Of a stretch of 64,000 nucleotides of DNA, positions 12,397 through 24,593 are shown piece by piece. Every line of letters starts with the position of its first letter. Position 1 is the stretch's first letter. Under the pieces are notes generated by a model, which was not told where the DNA came from, searched no databases, and worked only from the letters and a program-made list of their open reading frames with translations. Origin of the DNA: Symsagittifera roscoffensis (Eukaryota; Xenacoelomorpha; Acoela; Convolutidae). The position numbers were made by a program, and so were the translations under genes. The stretch is taken from positions 29,765,301 through 29,829,300 of the forward strand of contig NC_087066.1 of the NCBI RefSeq assembly GCF_963678635.1, given 5' to 3'.

Positions 12397-12730
12397 TCAA
12401 GTTAGTATTATCTTCACTGATCCAGTTAACGGGATATTTTTTTCAGTTTCAAAGAAAAAACTCGAAAATATCGTTGTATTTGATTTAAATAAAAATAAAC
12501 CCTAAATGATTCACTTTCATATCAATGAGTGTAACCACCATATGTTTCTGGGGTAGAGCTAATGCCTAATATAGAAACATCAATTCATAATTAAAGCACT
12601 TTTTATCAAATATTTAGTTTTTAATCATTTACGGCAGGTTTGTGATGCTATTATTTTTATTGATCCAGTTAACATGTTTATGTTTTAGTTTCAAAGAGTA
12701 AACTCAAAAATATTGTTGTATTCCTTTTAA
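12397..12730. repeat. Short local duplication
   Basis: 'ttattg/cttcactg' + 'atccagttaac' + 'tttcaaagaaaaaactcgaaaatat' near 12410-12480 recurs as 'ttattgatccagttaac' + 'tttcaaagagtaaactcaaaaatat' near 12657-12725. Between them lies unrelated AT-rich DNA. Not coding. Confidence 0.55.
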
Positions 12731-13135
12731 AACTTATGGGTTCCTTTTTGAAACTTTTTCAACTGATGGGTTCCATTAAATGCTAAAAGTTTGAATTTTT
12801 GTAGAGTTTAGTTCTCATACTGAATAAGTATGTCTGTAGAAACTAATTGATTAAGGTAGAGTAGTTCCATAAAAATAACGCGGATGGAAATATAATTCAA
12901 GACTGTTTTTAAAATGGGAGCTGCAGTAGCACTGAAAATTTAAAAAGTAAATAAAAAAATCTGGATTTTTAAAATTTTTTGTAATCTTTGCTTACAAAGT
13001 ATACAAAATGAAAATAGCGCTAGAAATTATCAGGTTTGTAGTATTAAGATTAAAAATGAAACAAAATATGTTGTTTGGAGTGCATTTTTATAGTTCAAAT
13101 ACTGTTTAGAAAATAAATTGCCATCATGCACGATC

Positions 13136-13760
13136 ATTACGAGGCCAAACTGTACATTTTGTGAATTGTAAGCGAATTCCGCAACAAGCAAAAATCAGAT
13201 TGGTCCCGGAATCCGCAAAATTGTTATTTTTCTTTGATTTTCTTAGCTGTTTTGGATTCCTCGGACAAATAGCAAGAAAACTGTATTGCTCAAAATTGCT
13301 CCAAAAACAGACAACTTTGCAGAAACCGCATTAAAATGTGTGGAATCCGGAACATGTTTGTGGAATCCAAGAACAAATAAAAATTTATGTGTTAAGTAAA
13401 AATAAGCTGTCGCGGTATCCGCAACTGTAATTGAATCCGCAAATTTAAGCGAAATCCTCAAATTTTAAGCGGAATCCGCATAAATTTGCAAAATCCACTT
13501 ACATTTGCGGAATTCGCTTACATTTGCGGAACTCGGAAGAACTACCTATATTTACTCGATGCGGAATCCGCAACAAAATCAATATGTCGACAAAATTTAC
13601 GTTACAGGTATTTGTACGCGGAATCCACTGAAATTTTGTAAGTGGAATCCACTTACATTTTGGAACATGTTCTGAGACTTGTCTCTGGAATCCAGGAACA
13701 TAAAGACACAAAATTGCGCGCCTACCCAGTGCACAATTTGGCCCCAAAATGATATTCTTG
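13136..13760. repeat. Dispersed repeat R1, longest copy, with GCGGAATCCGC motifs
   Basis: The block is threaded with GCGGAATCCGC and relatives (gcggaattcgc, gcggaatccac), many near-palindromic, for example at about 13450-13640. Its right part (13660-13745) matches 2551-2620. Weaker copies lie at 44977-45215, 45470-45680 and 45950-46200. Several short frames are open on the minus strand here, but they read through the repeat and are not supported as genes. Confidence 0.65.
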
Positions 13761-14220
13761 TAGCAGTGCTTGATATGCTTGAAAAACCGTGAAAAAACCC
13801 CATGTAGGCCACATAATTTTCTAAATTTTTTTCATTATTAATTCGTAAAATCAGAGTTTTAGAAAAAACAACACATAATTACTAGCACTTTTGATTAGGG
13901 GAAAATGTTGTGTAATTTTGGATTCTCTTTAAAGCGTGTATCAAAATATTTTTTTTCTATTTACCCGATAATTTTCGTTTAGTCGTTCTTTTTAACCCTC
14001 AATTTCAATAGTCTTTCAATGAAAATTTTGTTTTGACAACAAATGCATCTTTTTCGGTCCGTAGAGCTGGAAAACCAAGCTTTTTATTGTCAGCAAAAAT
14101 TTTCAGCTATTGAAAGAAACCAATTGTTTTAAGTGACCTACAACAACCAGCTCAAATATTTAAAACCAAACTTATAAATTTAGCCCCATATATCACAAGA
14201 GCAGTCTATTTTAATTTATT
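13761..14220. other. AT-rich sequence, nothing recognised
   Basis: No gene, repeat copy or regulatory signal that I can support. Confidence 0.5.
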
Positions 14221-14279
14221 CGATTTGTTTGAAGTGATAGCAGGTTTATCTTGAGCTTGCTATCACTTCAAATAAATCG
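14221..14279. ncRNA. 59-base hairpin, possible microRNA-precursor-like structure
   Basis: CGATTTGTTTGAAGTGATAG with CA (14221-14242) is almost perfectly complementary to TGCTATCACTTCAAATAAAT with CG (14258-14279), with one or two mismatches and a loop of about 15 bases. Arm length of about 21 bases and total length of about 59 suit a pre-miRNA, but a small palindromic transposon remnant is equally possible. No expression evidence can be had from sequence. Confidence 0.3.
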
Positions 14280-16222
14280 TAGCGTCACTGAGGCCTTACA
14301 AAAGTGTTGGAAAAAAGGTCTAGGACCAAAAAACAAGGAATTGAGATTTAAAAAATACTCTAATTACCGGACGTAAAAGATGCATTTTTCTTTCAAAAAC
14401 AAACAAATTTTTTTTCAACTTTCTGTCTTTTTCACTGCAATTTAAGATATAAGAGTAAAATCTTGACACATAACAGCTGTAACTATTGTTTGTGAGGAAC
14501 TAGACGGGTTAAACTTGGAGAAATTCTTTTTATGAAGGAGAATAAAAACTAATTTATCAAAATTAGTTTGAAAAGTGTTCTTGCTGAGGAAACATCCTTG
14601 CAAAGTACACAAGGAAAACAATTTTCTAAGCTAAAATTGGTTTTTTCTAAAGGTGATGAGCTTGCTCTACTTTTTATGCCGCGGGAAAAATTTAGAAAAT
14701 TCAACAACCATGAAAAATTGTAAAAAAAGGCATCTGTTTTGGAAGATCAGATTAAACGAAACGTATATCTTGAACTTTTTGTACCGCTCGGATGAAATGC
14801 CGAAAAATGCCGTTTTTGTTTGATTTGACAAAATTTTAAGTTTCTTATCATCTTGTCGGTTTGATTGGATTTAGAAACTTTTAAATAGATATGGCCTAAT
14901 TTTTTAGTCGCATCAGACCACTCCTGCCTAACTTTCGGGGTTTAATACTTCTCTGTCCTGCCAGTAGGTTAATTAGTTTCGAGAATTTGGCATTTTGTAG
15001 AATTGTTTGAGCTGAATGCAATTTTTCGGCAATTTTATTTTTTTTGGGTGATATCAAATTTTGTATCAATTGATTTGGCTACAATGGTTTTCAAAGTTTG
15101 TCTATTAACAAATTGATTTAGGGTAATGTGCTCACATGAAATTGATACACATGCGTTTGCAAATCAACTGAATATCAAATTTGAAATTAAGAGCAGTTTA
15201 TCACTAAAGGATAAAAATTCAGAAAAAAAAATGCTAAATGGCCATTTTAGATGTTGAAATTTGTTCTGCTGTTGTTAGCTCAGTACACAGATTCAAAGAC
15301 CTCATAAAAGTTTTGCGTGTAATTTTGAGTTTTGAATGAAATTTGTCGGGATAGCATCGAAAAAGAAAGTAATTAAAAATTAAAAAGGACAATATAAATT
15401 AGAAGATTCAATAATCATGATAACCTTGTATAAATTATTCTGGTTTGGCAAATTTCAGAATTGTAATTTGTGTTTGGCGTTCTTTGAAGCTGATGGGTTC
15501 CATAAAGAGCTAACACTTGAAATCTCAAAGATCTCACATTGATTTTGCTTCAGCTTACCCGCCTGTCTCATTTTCGACTTTTACAAGTGTATTTATTGAA
15601 CTTGGTTGTGTCAGTTAGAAAAAATCATTGCAAATGAAAATACAAAATTTTTTTTAATCAGCATTGAAATAAGAAGCACTTTAAATATTATTTTTGCAAG
15701 TTGTTGGGTTGCTTGCACATCAACTCGCATTTAAATTATTAAATTATCAAACTGCTCAAAGATGACTAAACCTGCAATTTTGAGATTCGAAATATGATTC
15801 AAAATGAGAATTAAAGAGAGTGCAATTAAATTCTAAAAGTTATAAAGTGAAGACACACTGGAGATACTGTGAAATCAATTCAAAGTAGGCCACAGAACTC
15901 CTTCTCATTTCTAAAATTAATTCGAAAAAAACACCCCCTTATTGTTGAAATGATAACACCCCCTTGTTGCTTTTGATAGTATTCCATAACATGTCAGCTT
16001 AGTGACTGGTCTCATTAATGCTAATACTGAAAGAGAAGGCGATAGCGATCAAACCTTACACCAATTTTTAATGATCTGATGACTTAAACTAATTTTGACT
16101 GGCACCTTTTTTTGTTAAGTTCATGTTTGTAATCAAACATTAGAGAATTAACTGATTTTTTTGCCTTCTTGTAGACCACTGTGAGCTGTTTCTGGGTCGA
16201 GAAAGATTTGCCAGCTTCAGAC
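14280..16222. other. AT-rich sequence, nothing recognised
   Basis: About 1.9 kb without a supported gene. The phrase 'gatgggttcca' near 15490 also occurs near 12760, so small dispersed repeats are present. Confidence 0.5.
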
Positions 16223-16230
16223 TATAAATA
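16223..16230 (+). promoter_or_regulatory. TATA box (TATAAATA) upstream of a small frame
   Basis: TATAAATA lies 31 bases before the ATG at 16261. The spacing would put the transcription start just upstream of the start codon, giving a very short leader. Confidence 0.4.
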
Positions 16231-16260
16231 TGTGAGCTGAAGTACGAACAAAAAACAACA

Positions 16261-18731
16261 ATGTTCGGTTGCTGTGCAAGTAGCGCAGAAGCGGAATTCT
16301 CCATTCATAGTAATTTTCACACGCACCGTACACAAAAAAAAACTGCAGGTTTGAGAGGACTTCGCGAGCTTCAAGAACCAGATAATAAATGAGTTAAACT
16401 AAAAAAAATATCTTATTAATAACTTGCTTTGATTCGTCACTCGACTCTCGCTCTTCACTTTAATTTGTTCTGAAAAGCAAAATTTCTGAAAAGCAAACTC
16501 TTGCTTCTCGGCCCCAATTTTTTTGAATGAATTTTTTTATTATAAAATCTGGTTTTGAGCGGGAAACAAACACCTGAACTCAAAATTCATTCCCATTTTG
16601 TTGTTGGAACAGTCCACTGACCGCGTTGACAAAAAAACCTATCATACAATTCATTCTAAGGAAAAAATGCTTAGCATAAAATACCATGGAATAAAACAAT
16701 TGTCTGAAAATCTCATGATAGGCATTTTTTCCATACAATGGAATTGTATGATATGCATTTTTTCCATACAATGGAATTGTATAACAAGCTTTTTTCCATG
16801 TATTTTTTCGCTTTGTATTTCTATTTCGCATTGCACAAAATAAGCGAAACATTTCTCGCGTGAGAAAACCAACCGGTTAAAAGGAATTGAAACCGCAGAT
16901 GAAACTTCATATTGCTAGATGCCAAAAAGATAAAATTGAATTTCACTGAAAATAATGACAAAAAATTGTAATTTTTGTATGTGGCTACGAGTTTTTCCAT
17001 AGATAAACTTCGATTAAGTTTGAGTTATATTGTCAGTGTCTATAGAAGCCAAAAATATCATCGATTATAATCAGTTTGAATAAAATTATATTGCTTTTAT
17101 TTAATAAAGCATTCAAACCCGTTGCAAATCAGCTATAATCGATTATTTGTCACTTTTAGAGATGAAGACAATGAAACTCTTTTATAATTGAGTTATTGCC
17201 ACTTTATTGAGATTAAAATTTCAAAACATTAAAACTTTTCTGCGTTTAAAACTAAAAATGCTTACTTGTTGTTCAATTGCAACTTCTTTCTCCGCAATTT
17301 TTTTACTCTCTTTTTTAACTCAACTTCTCTTTTTAATTCCTTTCAAAAATTTTCGTGAATTGTGTTAGACACTTTGGGAGGGGGTAAGACAGTAAGCGGA
17401 CTGTTTCATTATGGCTCTCGTTCCAAAAAAAACTGCCTTTTTGTCAAAATCTTCGAAAACTGATATTTCAAAAAATTGACCGAAAAACAATCGGTTGAAA
17501 TGCTTGTGGAGGGAAGGGGTATCAAGGATTATAACTCCAGTGAGCGAGGAGCTTAGTTCTGGTGGGAGTGATTCAGGTGGAGGGTTAGGGTGGGTGTTAG
17601 TTCAAGGGGTAGGGTTTGTTCAGGGGGGAGGGGAGTCGGTTCAGAGGGGGTCGGGGCAAATGGGGGCAAATGGGGAAAATGGTGGGGTGAGGGGGTCTGG
17701 TTGCAAGGTAGCAAAGAAGCAAATGTTAAAGGGTAGAAATTAGCGGATTCATTTTGCAATTTGAGAAAGTTTGCTTTAGAAATCAATAAATGCAGAAATT
17801 TTGCACGACGTCAAAAATAAAATGGAAAAAGTCCATTTGATTGATTTCAAAGAAGTTATAATTATTTTCAAACTTAAAAAAAATCATGAACTATACTCTA
17901 TTTCTTTCGATTTTCTATTCAATTTTTTTTCTCTGAGTACAAAATGGGAAGCGTACATTTTAGTCCACAGAATCCCTTATAATTGGTGTGTTTTCACTTT
18001 TCGTAGATGCGGGCTTTGTTTCAAAAAATGTAGAGGTTGAATATCGTGGCCTGTTTTTTGGACAAAAATAGGTTATACTTTATTATTTAAGACTGAAAAC
18101 TACAAATTCTGCCAACACACAAAACCTTCAATGTATTATTTGATTGAAAACTCTGTACAGACTGTGCCAGAACAAGGCTATAAAAATGAAAATTTGCATG
18201 AAAAAGTTTTGGAAAACTTTTTCTTGTTCATAAAACTCGTTCTGCGACTAAATTGAGTAATGAATAAACTTTCTTCAGTTTTGGAATTTTTGTATGAAAA
18301 AAATGTTTGTCATACAATTTTCATAATTGGAAACCATTGGACAAGCATTTTGTTCATATAGAAAAAATTAAAATTTTACTGTTCAATATGTTCTTATTCA
18401 ATTGAAACCCAATGTTAGCTCATTTGATTTTGCTTTCAAACTCTTTCAGAAGTATTTCCGAAAAAAAAGAAAAACGCTTGTCATACAATTTTTATAAATG
18501 GAAACAATTTTTCCTTAAAACTCATGCATGGAAGCTTATGACAAGCGTTTTCTTGTATCGAGGTCAACCCGGGTGTACTTCAAATCTATTTCAGAATTCA
18601 TGAGTGGCACAAAACAACTCCTCCAGGAATGTGTGGAAATAAAAAAAACGGTCTTTGCTTTAGACAGGCTGGATAGCGTTTCATGGATTCTCAGCGAATC
18701 ACAGAAACCACATTTATCACAAGATTTTTAA
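16261..18731 (+). CDS. Possible small two-exon gene, unidentified
   Basis: Exon 1 (16261-16309) starts MFGCCASSAEAEF, just after a TATA box, and can end at a GTAATT donor in phase 1. Exon 2 (18595-18731) follows a good acceptor (ctatttcag) and reads FMSGTKQLLQECVEIKK..., a hydrophilic, helix-like segment with balanced codon use ending SQDF and a stop. The phases fit, giving 61 residues across a 2.3-kb intron. I recognise no family. Exon 2 is the stronger half; it ends 131 bases from the 3' end of the oppositely oriented MFS gene, so the two would be convergent. Exon 1 might instead be a 43-codon unspliced frame (16261-16392), or exon 2 may have other upstream exons. Confidence 0.3.
16716..16800. 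repeat. 33-bp tandem repeat with internal palindrome
   Basis: 'gcattttttccatacaatgg' followed by 'aattgtatgatat' is repeated twice and a partial third lies before it. CCATACAATGGAATTGTATG contains a near-palindrome. The repeat keeps a short minus-strand frame open, which is not a gene. Confidence 0.75.
17545..17705 (+). other. G-rich island with quadruplex potential
   Basis: The plus strand here is dense in runs of three to six Gs in otherwise AT-rich DNA. Clusters such as GAGGGTTAGGGTGGGTG and AGGGGTAGGGTTTG meet the pattern of four G tracts with short loops. A loose 'ggttcagggg' phrase recurs, suggesting a degenerate minisatellite. It lies in the proposed intron of the gene at 16261-18731. 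Confidence 0.6.
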
Positions 18732-18861
18732 TTGCAGCAAACTTCAAATACATCTCTATTTCAATAGTAGTTATCAGATAATGAAGCTAGAACAAACTTT
18801 TGTGGGTTATATGCGGGACAAACAGTGAGTAAATTTAAAGTTTTCAATTTAAAGTTTTAGT

Positions 18862-21800
18862 CTATCTCAAAAACGTGATATCGACCGATTCTTCCAGATC
18901 ATACTTAGAGGTAATATAATTCAACTTCTTCAGAAACTCTTCTCTCCACAAGTAAATGAACTCCCAGGCAGCCATAAGAGTCAAAATAATCCCGTAAATC
19001 ATTGATGTGTAGTAGAACCCAATTGCATCATAAATGTACCCTCCGAATAGAAAAGCTCCGACCGAAGTGCTCGTCGAACGAATGAAAGTAAAACACAAAG
19101 TGCTCAGAGTTTTGAATTCTACAGGGTTTTTAATGCCTTCTTTAATTGCTATTTTTTCAACTAGCAAAAAATGTGGATTCAAAATTGCCGATAGCGCGAT
19201 TCCGCACAAGAATTGTAAAGACAGAACCCAGTAAATGTTTTCTAAACTAGTAATAACTTTGGGTAAGAAAAGTAGAAACCATATTAGACCAGCTGAAACC
19301 TCTCCGGCTACGAGAAGAAAAGAACCGAGACCAAGTTTTGTTATGTATCCAAAAACCGGGGCTGCCAGAACGAATGCAAGTGAAAACGGTACAAACATGT
19401 AGCCCAAGTAATTTTGAGTGACATTAAGATTTTGTTCAAGATAAACTGTCAAAACTGCGCCTTTGTAGCCCATCGACGAAAATAGAAAGAACTCCGGAAT
19501 CAGAAATAAGAGCAAACGCGGTCTGAAAATCATTTTAACCAAGCTGAACTTCTCCGAGTTGTTGTTCGATGATTCTTCCTCAAGATTGGTCTCTTTCGAT
19601 GGAACCAAAATTGCTACTAAAATTGCAATTGAAAAAATTATGACACCACAGCCGTAAAATGGCCATTGATAACCCAAATTTGGAATCGTAAAATTACCAA
19701 CGAAAGGTCCGCATAATTCGCCAAAACCAAATGCAATGTGAAAAATTGTCGTCATCAACGTTGATTTATCTGGATATAGACGTGAAATGATTGGTAAAGA
19801 CGTGATCTGAATTGCAATCACGCCAGATCCACTTACAACTTGACATGCAAGACTAACAATGAAGTAATGAAGTGGATCTGTGAAATGAACAGCGTATCCA
19901 AAAATCATGGTAGCCACAGCAACCCAAACTAATCCAGATACGTAGAAAAATTTGAGCATTTTTGGAGACAGGATTTTGATGAGAAGTAGAAGGCTGATGA
20001 CGCTGCTGATGCTCATTGAAGCCATGACCCAGCCGATGTTGATTTGACTGAGACCTCAAAATTGTCCAGAGAATCATACCAGATTTTGAAGCAGTTTTCA
20101 CAAGAGAGCAATTCAGTAATCAAGCCAGTTTTTTTGAAATAGTATAGTGAGTTGTGCAGTTTTTGGCAATTGGGGTGCGAGACATTAGTAGTTATTAGTC
20201 AGTGAGAACGTTTAAGTGTAGCATGGCTAGTCAAGACTTATTTCACAATTTGGTGCCAACTTCAATTTTTTGCCTTTGTTAGACAGAGTTCTAGCGCCAG
20301 CAGTTTGGAGTTTGTATTCAGTTTCCAAGCAGTAAAATCAGTGATATTTTGTTGCAAGCCAGTATCAAGAATCAGGTAATAATGACAGTTAGTTAAATTT
20401 CCTGTTTTAATGTTACTGCAGATGATTAGTAGTTAAGCTGAAGCCCGGGTGTTCAGATTGAATACTATATCAGAAAAAAATGTGTTCAGATTGAATACTA
20501 AAAAATGACAAAACAATGCCGCAGACAACGCTTATTGCACACAAAAAAAAACCAGTTTCAATTCAACAGTCACCAGTGCAAAATAATCAACAACATTTAT
20601 TACGAATAAGAAATTGTTCACAAAAATTTATCCTACTATCATCTTTTTTAAATTAATCACAGCCGGGGTCATTTTTAGTACAAAATGATCACAAAGACAA
20701 GAGTGACCAGTGTATCAGCTAGTGGTTGGGAAATGATAGATGTAAGAAATAGTGTTTGTGTTCATCGATCCTTGCTTCATCAACGTGTGCGTCTTGGGTA
20801 ATCATACTGCTTCTTAGCCAAACTGAAAGTTAGTCTAACTCAAAGGACTAACTCTATTGAATATGAATTTTAAGAGCATGGTTGACAAAACAGAAATTTT
20901 GAAAAAAGGGGCCGAAGGTCAACCCGCAGTCCGCCCATGTGCGGCCAGGAGTCTGCAGACAACAACGAATAAAAAAGAAAGAAAAACTTTCATCTCAAAT
21001 TTTCCGCTTTTTCTGCACAACTGATGGATGGTTAGAAAACTCGTAATCAAAAATTATCAGTGAAAAATTAGAAGCTTCTAATTTTTTTGGTTTTTCAGAA
21101 AGTAATTTAAAATTGGTCCTCTGATACATCGGAACAATTGTCGAAAAATTATGCTTAAGCGGAGTGTTGCTGTTTAGTCCATGTGTAGAGAGGTTCAAGT
21201 GTCAAAAAAACCAAGCATCGCTAGGTCAGAGTAGACGGAAAACGATCCATTACATGATTAAAGAAGTCAAAAGAAAAACGGACTGGTTTTGGTCTATAGC
21301 AATTATGACCAAAACTGGCAATTTTTTCAAAAAAAAAAAACGATGAAATATTCGGACTTTTTCTGCAATAAAATTCACAAGTTTGGAGTTTTCCGTGGAC
21401 AGAAACTGCCAAAAACCCTCTCAACCTAGCAAACAGCACATTTGTAATAAAATCAGTTTTTCAATAAAAATCAGAACTTCACCATGGAAAACAATAAATA
21501 ATAACCATTAAACACGAAATGTTGGCTGCTGTACCATTTTGGACCCTAAATTGATTGCTGAGTTTGTCGTTTTCAAAAATCATTGTTCAAAAACGGGATT
21601 TGCCATGATTACAATGAAAAAATATTAACTGAAAATTTTTTTACCAAAAACTTTTGAATCTTTTGGATCTATTTAACAATCTACACCCCCCCCCCCCCAC
21701 CCATGGTACCACTTAAAAATCTCTACCCCTATAAATAAATACAGTAAATTAGCACTGAGCTTTCTATTGAGAATGCTGATTTTGCTCCATTCTGATTGGT

Positions 21801-24593
21801 CGAAAAATCTTGAAAGGGTCGGAGATTGTTATGTAGATCCCAGCTTTTTTTAAAGCTAATTCTCTCAACATCAGATGAAATTTTCATTTTTTGTTTAACT
21901 CAGAATTACAACGGTCAAAGCTTTAGATTGAGTGTATTCAAACTTTTTCTGGTAGCAAGAAATGCGTTAGAGAAAAAAGCATGCGACAAAGTTTCGTCCC
22001 ATAAACTTGAGAATGAGCATATAAGAAAACACCGAGCTTATTTAATTCCACATTAGAATATATACTTACTTTTTGTATTTTCAATGAAAAGGAATAATTA
22101 ATTTTTTACTAGTGTTCAAGTTTGATTTATTACAACCAAAATCTGACGTTGAAATTGAACCTCAGTTTGGGCTTGCATTTCATACAATATGCTTATTTCT
22201 TGTGGCTATAACGTTTACGTCAGGAACATTTTCTTTACTTTTCTATTTTCCATTTTCAACCAAATTTTTCCAATCTAAAATTTTAGTTAATTCTTTTTAA
22301 AGTGGTTTCTTATATAAAATTGATTAAAAAGTTTCCATTCAATTTTTATAGGTGAGTTACATAAATTTTAAAACCAAGCTCTAGTCTCCTTGCTTTGTGG
22401 CTATATTATGCATTGTCAATTTTAATAGGGAATGGTTTACAAAGAAGCAAATAAGCTTATTAATTAGCAATCAGAGACGAAAAGTATCACTTTCTTCTTC
22501 AGAAAATTGAAAAAATATATATTTTTTTTTATTATTTTTCAAACTGAGATCAGTTTCCCTTCTTCTATCAGAGTGCCAATGAGCAGTCGGAACAGAACGT
22601 TCAAGGTTTTGATCTGATGCCAGCCGTTTTGTTCTGCGCCTTATGCTCATTATGATAGTGCCACAGAACACACAACACATAACCATTGTGCACTTTTCAA
22701 ACAAATATGGTGAATTTTCGGTTATATTCCGCTTATATGAACAAGACTCCTCGTATCAGTGCAAAGCACTGAAAGTTCAGAACGCCTTTTAAGGTCTATG
22801 GAGCAGTAGTAACAAAAGAAAATTGAGTGTAACAAAAAAAATTTTAGAACAATTTTTTGAGGTTTTCTGTAAAAACCATCCTGCGCCCCACTCCATATTA
22901 AAAAAACAAAGTGATAGAATTCGCTCCTACTAATAAATTAATGATGTCAAACAAGCTTCCTTCAACCAATTTGGAACGATTTCTCAGAAGGGTTAATTTT
23001 CCGCTTACGCGTTATCACCGCCAAAAATATCGCGCTTTAATTATCTCAATTTGGCCAAAATGGCAAAACTCCAACCCCATAACTTTACAAAAATTGATCA
23101 CAGACAAAATATCTTTTCCAATTTAAGCTCAGGACGATAAAATTTTTGATTGATCTAAACTTGTCTGTAGAAAAAAAAACCACCTGAGCACACATATTCC
23201 GTTACCTCCTTTAGGAAAGCCGGATCAAAAACCTTATAACAAATGGATCATCATTACTAGAAATGGCATGAAATTAATATTGGACTGGTCAATACGAAGC
23301 GTTTCTATGTGATTTAGCCACTAACTAGTTTTTTTGCAGTTTTCTGCAGAAAAACTTCAATAAAATGCGTTGCCAAAAAGCATTTTTGTTCTGACTCTCG
23401 TTGCAAAAGTAAGGGAATATTTGTGCTCGGGGTGGTTTTTTTCTTCGGACAAATTTCAACTTTTTAACTTGCTATTTTTAACATTTTTTGAACCATTCAA
23501 TAGGTATTGTTGTCCTGAGCTTAAATTTGAAAAAAATCACTGATCATTTTTTGCAAAGCTTAGAAAGTTTAAAGATTGCCATTTTGACCAACTTGGGATA
23601 ATTAACGTGCCATACATTTCGCGCTGCTATCGAAATTGTTCCAAATTGGTTGAAGGAAGCTGATTTGCCATTATTTACTTGTTACTAGGAGCTAAATCTA
23701 TCACTTTAATTTTTATATGACGTTTGGGGGGATGACTTTCTCAAAAAATTCTCATATTCATAAAACATTTTCTTTTCATTTTATTTTATTACATATTTTT
23801 TTCATGTTATTTCTGCTTCATAGACCTTAAAAGGCAGTCGAAACATTCAGGCTTTTGCTCTGATACGAGCAAATTTGTTTATTTCACATTTTTTTTGACT
23901 CGAGCTCATGATATAAGTTTCTACATTTCTGAGTAAAATCAGTCCATTTTTGTAAAAAAAGAATTCATTTACATTTTTCAGGCGGGGAAGACCCAAAAAA
24001 AACCCGAATTTGCCCGTAAAATATTTTCAAAAAAACTGAACACCAATAAAAGGCTATGTTGAGTGGTTGCAGGTGTTTTCATTGTAGGCAAAACGGCCTG
24101 GAAACAATTTTCCTGTAAGAACTGTTCTTTAAAAAAAAATAATTCAACTGTTTTTTGTTGCATTGCAACAAAATTTTTTAAAACTAACAATCAGCAGACG
24201 AAAATTCATCAAAAAAGGTCAATATTTTTTGGAGCTTGTTTCCATAACATTCTCTTTCCATGACATTTTTTTTCATCCTGGAAGTCCATATCTAACTAAA
24301 AATTTGGAAAAAGCCAGAGCCGATCTCAAAATCGGCTCTAACGTTTTTGTCCTAATGTGTTCCAAATTTCCATTATTAATTGCCCCATTTCAATCAAAGT
24401 GGCCATCTTTAAAACAAATGAATCACAAATCCATGAAAACAGTTGTAAGCAAACATTTATCTCTGTGAACATTCCTTTACTAACCTTTTTTGGAGGCCTC
24501 GTCTGGGAAAAAGGGACCTGCTAGAGACAAATTGATGCCCTCGAAGAAAATGGACGCAGCACAAAGAACCACCGACAATTTGCGTCTCAGCAT
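18862..24593 (-). CDS. MFS transporter, SLC18B1-like, complete (two exons)
   Basis: Membrane carrier of the major facilitator superfamily, closest in pattern to SLC18B1; substrate not deducible. Exon 1 (24593-24485, 109 nt) starts MLRRKLSVVLCAASIFFEG, contains the first helix and the family-like segment LAGPFFPDEA, and ends at a GTTAGT donor in phase 1. Exon 2 (20054-18862) follows a TTTTGAG acceptor and encodes 396 residues with about eleven helices; GFGELCGPFVG is the glycine-rich motif after helix 4. Total 433 residues, normal for the family. The intron is 4,430 bases and contains a foldback element (22739-23880). The frame stays open for about 30 codons upstream of the chosen ATG (ending VEEIQVQDIS), so an additional 5' exon with an earlier start is possible. 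The paralog at 3578-5290 has the same first splice site but one extra intron. Confidence 0.9.
20451..20503. repeat. Short direct repeat inside the MFS intron
   Basis: 'gttcagattgaatacta' occurs twice, about 30 bases apart. The rest of the intron from 20055 to 22738 is AT-rich with a GC-richer patch at about 20905-20960, in which I see no supported exon. Confidence 0.5.
22739..23880. mobile_element. Foldback element with very long inverted arms, complete copy
   Basis: The left end (gaacaagactcctcgtatcag..., then 'ccttttaaggtctatggagcagtagtaac') is matched in reverse at the right end ('catgttatttctgcttcatag' ... 'ctctgatacgagcaaatttg'). Inward, 'accaatttggaacgattt', 'tcaatttggccaaaatggc', 'aagctcagg' and 'attccgttac' (22970-23210) are mirrored by 'gggaatatttgtgctcgggg', 'gtcctgagctt', 'gccattttgaccaacttggg' and 'gttccaaattggttgaagg' (23410-23660). 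Arms are about 480 bases with a centre of about 190 bases. No transposase frame is present, so it is non-autonomous. It sits in the first intron of the MFS gene at 18862-24593. Confidence 0.8.
24316..24339. repeat. Short perfect hairpin
   Basis: AGAGCCGAT and ATCGGCTCT are separated by six bases. It lies in the MFS intron close to exon 1; role unknown. Confidence 0.5.

Noticed and set aside
17553-17786. Proline/leucine-rich minus-strand frame
   Set aside because: It is the complement of the G-rich island and reflects base composition.
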